Assembly: GCA_023702235.1 (NCBI GenBank)
Contig: JAMQCR010000001.1
Span: forward strand, 1,736,001 to 1,800,000
From: Neobacillus pocheonensis
Lineage (GTDB): Bacteria; Bacillota; Bacilli; Bacillales; Cytobacillaceae
Direction: 5' to 3'
DNA length: 64,000 nt
Under the pieces are notes generated by a model, which was given only the letters and a program-made list of their open reading frames with translations, had not been told where the DNA came from and searched no databases. Position 1 is the first letter of the stretch, and every line of letters begins with the position of its first letter. Shown here in pieces: positions 54,714-62,631 of this stretch. The translations under genes and the position numbers were made by a program.

Positions 54714-54938
54714 ATGGGAAGCTTTAGCATAAAATTGACGATTGTGGAAGTGTTCATTGGAATTCTTATCATGATTTATGAATTTTTCACCGGTCACCCC
54801 TGGACAGCCGATGGAGTACCATGGACAATGGATGGAAATTTCCACTTTAACCTCGCACTTGGTTTTTTTACTGCCGCAGGATTCACCTTTATTTTAGGTG
54901 CAATTATTGGATCTATCCAAAGTAGAGATCATTCGTAA
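54714..54938 (+). CDS. Small membrane protein (74 aa), unknown
   Basis: AAGGAGG before the ATG. Two membrane segments (VEVFIGILIMIYEFF and LALGFFTAAGFTFILGAIIG) separated by a Trp/Asp-rich loop (HPWTADGVPWTMDG). The gene follows the lipoprotein after 55 bases and may be co-transcribed. Not recognised. Confidence 0.6.
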   Translation: MGSFSIKLTIVEVFIGILIMIYEFFTGHPWTADGVPWTMDGNFHFNLALGFFTAAGFTFILGAIIGSIQSRDHS

Positions 54939-55113
54939 AAAAGATGTTCTCTTTCCATAAAGAAAAACCTGATTGCCAGGTGGAATGGATATGGAACCAC
55001 TTACCTTTCACCCCTTACTGAACGTAAACCAGCCTCTATCCTACACTAGAAGCAGGTTGCTCATCTTTGTATTGTTAAGGGGTTAAAACAGTTTCATAGA
55101 AGGGTGGATAAAA

Positions 55114-55215
55114 ATGGAGTCTATACTATATACTTGTACCATGATTGGATTATTTGCAGCAGCGATGGGGATCGCCTCATTTATGTTTTATAAAATGATG
55201 AATGAAGGAACCTAA
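55114..55215 (+). CDS. 33-residue membrane peptide
   Basis: AGGGTGG precedes the ATG. The peptide is a single hydrophobic helix with Cys and many Met residues (MESILYTCTMIGLFAAAMGI) and a short polar tail (KMMNEGT). It ends 18 bases before a strong terminator. Too short for family recognition, but the site and terminator support expression. Confidence 0.45.
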   Translation: MESILYTCTMIGLFAAAMGIASFMFYKMMNEGT

Positions 55216-55232
55216 TCCGTACTTTTAAAAAA

Positions 55233-55267
55233 AAAGGGCTTTGCTAGTTATTCTAGCAAAGCCCTTT
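55233..55267 (+). terminator. Strong bidirectional terminator
   Basis: Perfect 15-bp AAAGGGCTTTGCTAG / CTAGCAAAGCCCTTT stem with a TTATT loop, ending the small plus-strand genes. Confidence 0.75.
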
Positions 55268-55343
55268 AGCATTATTAGGATTATGTTTTTTCATGTTGTA
55301 ACCTTTCACGTCGGAGAATGTATTTCTTATCCTTTTGTATCAT

Positions 55344-55433
55344 TTACTCTTTCATTGATTTACTAAACATAATTGTCGTAATAATCAAGGTCACACCAAG
55401 CAATCCAAGTATAAGAAATAGTCCGTAATCCAT
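55344..55433 (-). CDS. 29-residue membrane peptide
   Basis: GGGGTG precedes the ATG. Single helix MDYGLFLILGLLGVTLIITT with a short basic tail (FSKSMKE). Located directly downstream of ctaB and the quinol oxidase genes in the same orientation; it could be a small accessory subunit, but this is a guess from position and topology. Confidence 0.45.
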   Translation of the reverse strand: MDYGLFLILGLLGVTLIITTIMFSKSMKE

Positions 55434-55509
55434 TATTTCACCCCTTCGCACCTTTATTGGTAATATTTCACCTTCCACTTAATTACATTCCTACCTTCTA
55501 CTTTTTATA

Positions 55510-56415
55510 TTAATTGACCCCAATTACCATCGCTGAAAACACTCCTAAAATATAGAACAACGAGCAAATAAACGTCCGTTTTGCCCAAATAAATAAATGG
55601 TCTGCCTCTTTCCACATTCTCCATGTGCAATAAAGAAGAGCGCAGTTAAACATGATGGAACCAATAAGGTAAAAGATATTAAAATTCCCACTTATATATA
55701 GGACGATAGAACAAAAAAATAACAGAGCCATATAAATAAGACTTTGCATTTTGGTTGAACGGCCCTTTTACTACAGGCATCATCGGAATCCCTGCCTTTG
55801 TATATTCGTCATTCTTGTATAAGGCAAGCGCCCAAGAGTGCGGAGGAGTCCATAAAAAAATCACCATAAACATTAACCATGCCGTAACATTTAAACTATT
55901 CGTGACGGAAGCCCAGCCAATTAAAATAGGGAACGCGCCAGCCCCGCCGCCAATGACAATATTTTGAGGTGTACGGCGTTTTAACAACATTGTATAAACC
56001 ACGGCATAATAAAAATACCCTGTAGCATTTAATAAAGCTGTAAGAGGATTGACAAAGAAAAAAGCGATGACAACAGAAAGAACACCTAATACGATACCAA
56101 ACCTCAAAACAGATGAGGGATGGATCACCCCGGCAGGAATAGGACGCTTTGCTGTCCGTTCCATCATGATATCAATATCCCGGTCATACCACATGTTGAT
56201 GGCCACCGATCCTCCAGCCGACAGCGAAGCACTTAAGAGCATGGCGAATAGTACAAATATAGAAGGTATTCCTCTTTGTGCAACAAATGCAGCACATAGG
56301 GAAGTAAAACAAAGCATCATTAATATTTTGGGTTTCGTTACATCTATATAGGTGGTAATGGTTTGCGTCCAACGATTTAATCGTGATGGATGATGAATTT
56401 CATGAACAACGGCAC
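55510..56415 (-). pseudogene. ctaB: Protohaem IX farnesyltransferase CtaB, two frameshifts
   Basis: Start proposed at the GTG at 56415, five bases behind GAGG. Most of the enzyme is clear: TQTITTYIDVTKPKILMMLC, NMWYDRDIDIMMERTAKRPI (the Asp-rich prenyl-diphosphate motif) and VIFLWTPPHSWALALYKNDE. It makes haem O, the precursor of haem A, for the oxidase encoded upstream. One base is missing after GTG CC near 56411 (expected MPVVHEIHHPSRL). One G is extra near 55764, so VVKGRSTKMQSLIYMALL is misread. Since an aa3 oxidase needs CtaB, these lesions may be sequence errors unless another copy exists. Confidence 0.85.
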
Positions 56416-56438
56416 AGATTCCTCACTCCTTTGTATTT

Positions 56439-56486
56439 AACCTTGATCGCCCAGCGAGTCGTATCCTTCGCTGGGCGATCAAGGTT
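56439..56486 (-). promoter_or_regulatory. 19-bp perfect hairpin between qoxD and ctaB
   Basis: AACCTTGATCGCCCAGCGA and its exact complement, separated by 10 bases, start one base after the qoxD stop. There is no T run on the minus strand (TTAAATAC follows), so it probably stabilises the qox mRNA or attenuates ctaB rather than acting as a full terminator. Confidence 0.65.
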
Positions 56487-56801
56487 CTATTGAACTACAT
56501 AGTTAAATTCCATAATCCATAGTGCTCCGATAACGATGGTTAGGACGAAAACGATACCTAAAATTAATGCTAGTGCATTGTATCTAGGTCCTTCTCCCTC
56601 ACGAATATGCATAAAGAAGAATAGCTGAATGACAAATTGCAACACAGCTGCAATCAAAATACTAACCGTCAGCGCTGTTTTTGCCATCGTATGATTCAAT
56701 ACAAGAATAAGCGGGATGATCGTCAAAATAATCGATAAAATGAACCCAATAACGTACGACTTGATGGATCCAGTATGTTCAGCGTGTTCGTGATTGGACA
56801 T
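56487..56801 (-). CDS. qoxD: Quinol oxidase subunit IV (QoxD)
   Basis: 104 residues with three membrane segments (IGFILSIILTIIPLILVLNH, VSILIAAVLQFVIQLFFFMH, GIVFVLTIVIGALWIMEFNY) and a His-containing N-terminus, as in CyoD/QoxD. Small subunit that stabilises the aa3-600 oxidase. Starts immediately at the end of qoxC. Intact. Confidence 0.9.
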   Translation of the reverse strand: MSNHEHAEHTGSIKSYVIGFILSIILTIIPLILVLNHTMAKTALTVSILIAAVLQFVIQLFFFMHIREGEGPRYNALALILGIVFVLTIVIGALWIMEFNYVVQ

Positions 56802-57412
56802 TTACATCACCCCCATTAGATATACAACTGTAAAGATGAAGATCCAAACCGCATCTAAAAAGTGCCAGTACAAACTAATAATCGAGATTTTACGTTTGGT
56901 AACTGTGGTAATCCCCCTGCGAGAAAGCTGAATCATCAACCCAATCATCCACATAATACCAAATGAAACGTGCGCCCCGTGTGTTCCCACCAGACAGAAG
57001 AAGGAGGTAAGAAAGGCACTTTTTGATATAGTAGCTCCTTCGGCAACCATGGAAGTAAACTCATTGATTTCAAGAGCAACGAACGTTACACCTAAAAGGG
57101 CAGTCACCATTAACCAGCCAATTAGTGCTTTTTTCTTTCCTTTGTGCATGGCTAAAACCGCTAATCCACTCGTAAAGGAACTAATCAATAGAATGAAGGT
57201 TTCCATGATAAATCCAGGAATATCAAATTGCTTAGCTGTAAAGCCACCATTTGTATGGCTGTTTAAAACAGCATAGGCAGAGAAAAAGGTAGCAAATAAG
57301 AGACAATCGGTTACAAGGAAAATCCAAAAGCCTAAAACCTTTAATTCCTCTAGGTCTGCATGGCCATGGTCGTGACCATGGCAGCAGCATGAGCAGAAAC
57401 GCTTTGCGACAT
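56802..57412 (-). pseudogene. qoxC: Quinol oxidase subunit III (QoxC), frameshift in the first 15 codons
   Basis: The ATG at 57412 is behind GGGAGG, inside the end of qoxB. The first frame reads MSQSVSAHAAA and stops soon after because one C is missing at about 57380. The repaired sequence gives HGHDHGHADLEELKVLGFWI, LVTDCLLFATFFSAYAVLNS, then intact subunit III helices (FCLVGTHGAHVSFGIMWMIG, YWHFLDAVWIFIFTVVYLMG). Five membrane segments, about 203 residues. A true null here would cripple the oxidase; residual base-calling error is the simpler reading. Confidence 0.9.
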
Positions 57413-57414
57413 AC

Positions 57415-59421
57415 TTACATCCTCCCTAAAGTTTTTCCAATTGGTTTAGTTACCGAAGGGTCCTTCTTCCTTAACGCTTTTTCCGTTCGTTCAATTTCAT
57501 CAACTGGAATGTAATAATCCGTATCATATTGGAAGGATCGGACAAATAAAGTGACAGCTACACCGATTAATCCTGCAAATCCCATCCAATACCATTCGAA
57601 CGTAAATCCAAATCCAGCAACAAAGAAGAAGCAAGACATGATAAAAGGAATACCGGAATTTTTCGGCATATGAATCGGTTCGTATTTTGGTGTTTCTTCT
57701 TTGTATCCTTCTTTTTTCATTTCTTCTTTTTTGTACCACCAAGCATCGCGACCTTTTACTTCAGGTACTATGGCAAAGTTGTAAAGTGGCGCTGGAGAAG
57801 GAATCGACCATTCTAATGTACGGCCATTCCAAGCATCACCTGTTACATCACGTTTCCCATATTTAATGCTGTAAAGAATCTGCCAAACTTGGATCATGAA
57901 GGCAATCCCCATCAGGAACGCACCAATCGATGAGATAAAGTTGAGAGGAGCCCAGCCCATATCCCAACCAGCCGATTGGTTATACGTATAAATCCTTCGA
58001 GTCATCCCCATAAAGCCAAGAGCATATTGAGGCATGAAGCATACATAGAAACCGATTTGCCATAACCAGAAACCCCATTTTCCGAGCGTTTCATTTAATT
58101 CAAATCCAAAAATTTTCGGGAACCAATAGTACATACCTGCTAGGTAACCGAACACAACTCCACCGATTAACACTTGGTGGAAATGGGCAATCAAGAAGTA
58201 ACTATTGTGATATTGATAGTCTGCAGGTGCTGCTGCCAGCATGACACCTGTTGCTCCACCCATTAGGAAAGTTGGAACAAACGCAAATGTCCAAAGCATT
58301 GGCTGCGAAAACGTAACGCGTCCGCGGTACATGGTAAACAGCCAGTTGAATAGTTTAACACCTGTTGGTATTGCGATAATCATCGTACAAATGGCAAAGA
58401 CAATATTAACGTCAACACCGGCACCCATTGTAAAGAAGTGGTGAACCCATGTATAGTAAGAAACTACGGCGATCGCAATCATCGAGTAGACCATAGAATT
58501 ATATCCAAAGATCCGTTTTTTAGAGAATACTGCAACAACCTTAGAGAATACCCCGAAAGCAGGTAAGACCACGATGTAAACTTCTGGGTGACCCCACATC
58601 CAAATCAAGTTTATCCACATCATGGGGTTACCGCCATCCATCATGGTAAAGAAGTGTCCACCAAGTAAACGGTCGATTGTTAACATGACTAATGCGACGG
58701 TAAGAATTGGGAATGCACCTAAAATGGCAATAGATGATGATAAAACGGACCATGTAAATAAAGGCATATCTCTTAAACGCATGGACGGAGTACGCATTTT
58801 TAAAATGGTTACGACAAAGTTAAGTCCAGTTGCCAAACTACCGATACCGGAAATTTGGACACCCCAAATCCAGAAGTTTTGCCCGGGACCTGGGCTAAAC
58901 ATCTTTTCAGATAAGGGCGGATAAGATAACCAACCTGAGCTTGCAGATCCGCCAATAACAAAGGAGATATTAAAGAGCATGGCTCCAATAAAGAACAACC
59001 AAAAACTAACTGCATTTAAATATGGATAGGCAACGTCTCGCGCACCAATTTGCAACGGAACGACGATATTAAATAAAGCAAACATAAATGGCATGGCCAT
59101 AAATAAAATCATGATGGTTCCGTGCGTGGTGAAAATTTCATTATAGTGGTCGGAAGCTAAAAAATGGCTATTTGGAAATGCCAGCTGGATACGCATTAAA
59201 ATAGCATCTACCCCGCCGCGGAAGAGCATAAGCAAAGCAGCTAAAAGGTACATAATCCCGATTTTTTTATGGTCAACAGTTGTAATCCATTCTCTCCAAA
59301 GCCATCCCCATTTTTTTAAATAGGTGATGGAGAAGACAATAGCCACCATTGCCAAAACAATGGAAACATCTGCACCATAAATCATAGGATCGCCAGTTAC
59401 AAAAAAATGCGATGTATTCAT
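57415..59421 (-). CDS. qoxB: Cytochrome aa3 quinol oxidase subunit I (QoxB)
   Basis: 668 residues, intact, AGGAGG before the ATG. It carries the haem-copper core: low-spin haem ligand in FTTHGTIMILF, the CuB/cross-linked Tyr motif WGHPEVYIVVLPAF, the two CuB His in YYTWVHHFFTMG, and the haem a/a3 ligands in NSYFLIAHFHQVLIGG. The extra N- and C-terminal helices are typical of quinol oxidases. Catalyses reduction of oxygen to water with proton pumping in the membrane. Confidence 0.95.
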   Translation of the reverse strand: MNTSHFFVTGDPMIYGADVSIVLAMVAIVFSITYLKKWGWLWREWITTVDHKKIGIMYLLAALLMLFRGGVDAILMRIQLAFPNSHFLASDHYNEIFTTHGTIMILFMAMPFMFALFNIVVPLQIGARDVAYPYLNAVSFWLFFIGAMLFNISFVIGGSASSGWLSYPPLSEKMFSPGPGQNFWIWGVQISGIGSLATGLNFVVTILKMRTPSMRLRDMPLFTWSVLSSSIAILGAFPILTVALVMLTIDRLLGGHFFTMMDGGNPMMWINLIWMWGHPEVYIVVLPAFGVFSKVVAVFSKKRIFGYNSMVYSMIAIAVVSYYTWVHHFFTMGAGVDVNIVFAICTMIIAIPTGVKLFNWLFTMYRGRVTFSQPMLWTFAFVPTFLMGGATGVMLAAAPADYQYHNSYFLIAHFHQVLIGGVVFGYLAGMYYWFPKIFGFELNETLGKWGFWLWQIGFYVCFMPQYALGFMGMTRRIYTYNQSAGWDMGWAPLNFISSIGAFLMGIAFMIQVWQILYSIKYGKRDVTGDAWNGRTLEWSIPSPAPLYNFAIVPEVKGRDAWWYKKEEMKKEGYKEETPKYEPIHMPKNSGIPFIMSCFFFVAGFGFTFEWYWMGFAGLIGVAVTLFVRSFQYDTDYYIPVDEIERTEKALRKKDPSVTKPIGKTLGRM

Positions 59422-59443
59422 GGAATAATTTCCTCCTGTTTAA

Positions 59444-60346
59444 TTATTTTGTTTTTTGCATAGGCATGTTTTCACCCATATCATGCATATGGTGGAAATA
59501 GGTTCCGCCATTTTTATTCACGATGTTTTCAAATAAATTCTTAGGATATGAAGAAAAGCTTAATTCTTTAACATTGTTTGGTTTAGACAAAGCTGCATAT
59601 CCAGCATTGGTAAGAGCAGGAGAGTTTTTCTTAAGACCATCTGCCCATTTAGTGAAATCAGCTTGACTGACAGCTTTTACTCTAAATTGCATATGAGCAA
59701 ATCCTGAACCGGTAAAGTTAGCACCAGAACCGAAATAATTGCCTACTTTATCTGCCTGAAGCCACAATCCCATTGACATCCCAGGCATCGTATATTCTTG
59801 ACCTCCAAGCTGCGGTACCCAGAACGAATTCATCGGCGCATCAGAGGTTAAAACAAATTGAATGGGAACCCCTGCAGGAATTTCCGCATAGTTGACTGTC
59901 GCGACCTTTTGGCCAGGATAAGTGAACAACCATTTCCAATCCAATGAAGTTACTTGAACCACAACAGGTTTAACATCCTTTACTGGAGGCTTTGCTACAT
60001 TAATAGCTGTTTGAGCTGTATAAACACCAAGAATTGCGACAATAACAACAGGAATTCCCCACCAAATAACTTCCAGCACTTTGCTATCATCCCATTCAGG
60101 TTGGTATGGTGCATTGTTTCCAGGCATATCTTTGTAACGAATCAATATATAGACAAAGATTGCCAAAACGGGAATGATAACAACTGCACATAAAATGACT
60201 GAAATAATAATTAACCGTAACTCTTGTTGACCGACAGGTCCTTTGGGGTCTAGAACAATAAATTTACTACTGTCACAACCAGCCAAAAGAACTGTGCCCA
60301 ATAAACTTAAGATAGAAAATTTACTATATCGAATCCATTTTCTCAC
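59444..60346 (-). CDS. qoxA: Quinol oxidase subunit II (QoxA)
   Basis: 300 residues, GTG start behind AAGGGG. Lipoprotein signal (GTVLLAGC), two membrane helices (IISVILCAVVIIPVLAIFVY and VIWWGIPVVIVAILGVYTAQ) and a cupredoxin-like domain (WLFTYPGQKVATVNYAEIPA, DAPMNSFWVPQLGGQEYTMP). The CuA ligands (C-x3-C and H) of cytochrome c oxidases are absent, which identifies it as a quinol oxidase subunit. First gene of the qox operon. Confidence 0.93.
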   Translation of the reverse strand: MRKWIRYSKFSILSLLGTVLLAGCDSSKFIVLDPKGPVGQQELRLIIISVILCAVVIIPVLAIFVYILIRYKDMPGNNAPYQPEWDDSKVLEVIWWGIPVVIVAILGVYTAQTAINVAKPPVKDVKPVVVQVTSLDWKWLFTYPGQKVATVNYAEIPAGVPIQFVLTSDAPMNSFWVPQLGGQEYTMPGMSMGLWLQADKVGNYFGSGANFTGSGFAHMQFRVKAVSQADFTKWADGLKKNSPALTNAGYAALSKPNNVKELSFSSYPKNLFENIVNKNGGTYFHHMHDMGENMPMQKTK

Positions 60347-60616
60347 TTTAAATTCCCCTTCGTTTTAAATTGTGGTTTTAAACATAAAAGATTTGTGATT
60401 GGTATTAAATATGGTACCCAACTCCAATCGCATAATACCAAAACATGGATTTGGATTACAAATTGTGACAAAATACTTTTTTTCCACCGAATTCTTCCAT
60501 TCAAGTGAAAAGTATTTATGAAATGGGTTTCTAAGATCTAATTTAATACCACATAAACCAAATATTTATGCATAAAATGGATTAATAAAAAGATAAGGAT
60601 TTAATGGGGGGATGGT

Positions 60617-61129
60617 ATGAAACAATTAGATAGAAATGTAGACACATACAAATTTCTAACACCATTATTTTTTTCCGGAGTTTTCTTCTGTTTGAGTTTC
60701 TATTTATGTATATTAGGCGTGTCCCTATTTATTTATTCACTTCCAATCTATGCATTTTTCCTGCTAATTTCTTTATTCCTTTTTTATCAAACTGATAAAA
60801 ATTTAAATCATTTCATGAAAAAGGGAATAACAACTTTAACTCAATATCGCTTTTATCATTACTGCATTGGCATTTATTTAATTTTATCGTTTGTATTATT
60901 TGGGGTATCCCTTGCCTATCTTCCCTTCTATTACAACGGAGGATTTATCTTTGTTTGGTATTGTGCACCTATGTCTTTACTTTGTTTCATTAGTTTTATA
61001 CAATCTCAAAAACGAATAAAAGTTTTAAAAAAATATTTCAAAATAGTAATCCAGAAACAAATGAATAACGAACATTTTATGATGCTATATAAGTATGTAC
61101 TATATGTGAATTCCGAAGAGTGCCAATAA
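60617..61129 (+). CDS. Membrane protein with four predicted helices, unknown (170 aa)
   Basis: GGGGGGATGG precedes the ATG. Two helix pairs (FFSGVFFCLSFYLCILGVSL, PIYAFFLLISLFLFYQT; FYHYCIGIYLILSFVLFGVS, FIFVWYCAPMSLLCFISFI), then a basic amphipathic C-terminus. Rich in Phe, Tyr and Cys. No family recognised; divergent from the quinol oxidase operon. Confidence 0.6.
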   Translation: MKQLDRNVDTYKFLTPLFFSGVFFCLSFYLCILGVSLFIYSLPIYAFFLLISLFLFYQTDKNLNHFMKKGITTLTQYRFYHYCIGIYLILSFVLFGVSLAYLPFYYNGGFIFVWYCAPMSLLCFISFIQSQKRIKVLKKYFKIVIQKQMNNEHFMMLYKYVLYVNSEECQ

Positions 61130-61520
61130 TTGCCCACCCTCAACTTGAGAGCTTTGCTACCCATTTGAAACTCAAAAAGGGAGAATCACATTGAAAAGAC
61201 CATTTTAGGAGTTGAAGCAATATATGCTAAAATATGTCCATTCGAATACTATTGTTCTATAGTATGTGGTTCAGGACATAGTAAAATGACGGGGAAATTA
61301 ATAGTAGAATAGAATTTATGCTAAAAAGAGATAGGGAAACCTATCTCTTTTTAATATTTTAAGGGAAACCAATGTGAAGGAAATTGGATCTTTGGGGGCT
61401 AACTCCGCATAATCCCCATTTTATTTTTATTTATATCTTTGCTTCCTCCTTTTGGTGAGTAAAAAAAATAGGACTTTTCCATTATTGTAAATTTCACCAT
61501 GACAATTTTAATTTTATTAA
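61130..61520. other. Intergenic with a terminator
   Basis: AAAAAGAGATAGG / CCTATCTCTTTTT with a GAAA loop and T run (61323-61352) ends whatever is transcribed from the left. No gene-like frame is seen between the membrane-protein gene and the zinc exporter. Confidence 0.5.
61323..61352 (+). terminator. Rho-independent terminator
   Basis: Perfect 13-bp stem with a GNRA-type GAAA tetraloop and T5 run. It also ends in a T run on the minus strand. Confidence 0.85.
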
Positions 61521-62480
61521 TTAATGATGGTGATCATGTTCATGGTCGTTCGTTGAACAAATCGCGGATTCATCGTGAGGATGCTCTTCGTTTTCTAATT
61601 GGATGGTAGCGTGCCCGATTCCTTGATGTTGCAGTTTATGTTCAATTTCTCTTAATATGAATTGACTTTCTTGGAAATTCACCAGGTTACTCAATACAAC
61701 GTGGCAAGATAATGCATTTTTACCGCTTGTGATGCTCCAAACATGTAAATCGTGGACATTCAGTACACCTTTAACAGAACAAATTTTCTCGATTACTTCT
61801 TCTAATGAAATTCCCCGCGGTGTCCCTTCCATTAAAATGCCAACAGTTTGCTTTACAATCTTCCATGCACCAAAGGCAATCAAGAAACCGATAAGTACAC
61901 TTAATATTGGGTCAATAGAATACCAACCAGTAAATAAAATAATGATTCCGCCAAGTATTACCCCCGCTGAAGCCACAGCGTCGCCAATCATATGAAGTAC
62001 CGCACTTTTAACGTTAATGTTATCTTCCTTGCTTAAACCAAGACCTAAATAAAGGTTCATACATAAGCCAACAGAAGCACTTATAAACATCCATGTACTC
62101 CCTACCGGCTGTGGATTTCGAAAACGGTCAATGGCTTCAAACAGGATAACCACAGCAACAACAATTAATGTCATTGCATTAATAAATGCAGCTAAAATTC
62201 CAGAACGATGATACCCGTATGTGAATTTTTCAGAAGCTGGCTTTTGTGATTGATGCATGGCGAACCATGATAATCCTATGGCGGCAATGTCTGTCAGAAC
62301 ATGGCCTGCATCTGAAAGAAGTGCCAAGCTATGCGAAATGAATCCTCCTACTAATTCGACTACAAGAATAATTAAAGTTAGAAAAAATGCTAATTTCATT
62401 TTGCCAATCGGAGCATGTGAATGGAATACATCTCCATGGTCGTGGTCATGATCATGACCGTGAATATGATAATGTGACAT
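61521..62480 (-). CDS. czcD: CDF-family zinc/cadmium exporter (CzcD-like)
   Basis: 319 residues, intact. His-rich termini (HIHGHDHDHDHGDVFHSHAP and NDHEHDHHH), six membrane helices with the metal-site motifs ALLSDAGHVLTD (helix II) and LHMIGDAVASAG (helix V), and a C-terminal cytoplasmic domain (VKGVLNVHDLHVWSITSGKN). Exchanges Zn2+, Cd2+ or Co2+ for K+/H+ across the membrane. Followed upstream by the CadA-type pump, so this end of the window is a metal-efflux pair. Confidence 0.9.
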   Translation of the reverse strand: MSHYHIHGHDHDHDHGDVFHSHAPIGKMKLAFFLTLIILVVELVGGFISHSLALLSDAGHVLTDIAAIGLSWFAMHQSQKPASEKFTYGYHRSGILAAFINAMTLIVVAVVILFEAIDRFRNPQPVGSTWMFISASVGLCMNLYLGLGLSKEDNINVKSAVLHMIGDAVASAGVILGGIIILFTGWYSIDPILSVLIGFLIAFGAWKIVKQTVGILMEGTPRGISLEEVIEKICSVKGVLNVHDLHVWSITSGKNALSCHVVLSNLVNFQESQFILREIEHKLQHQGIGHATIQLENEEHPHDESAICSTNDHEHDHHH

Positions 62481-62631
62481 GTTGAAATCTCCCTTTTATT
62501 TAAAACCTAATCGTGACAGGCATGGTTGTTTGCTTTTATTAAAATGGATTATCAATTCCCGTTTAATAATCCAACAATTATTCCCTAGTATCTCACCTAA
62601 AACATTGGCCCCCCAAATTGGGAAGCCTTTA

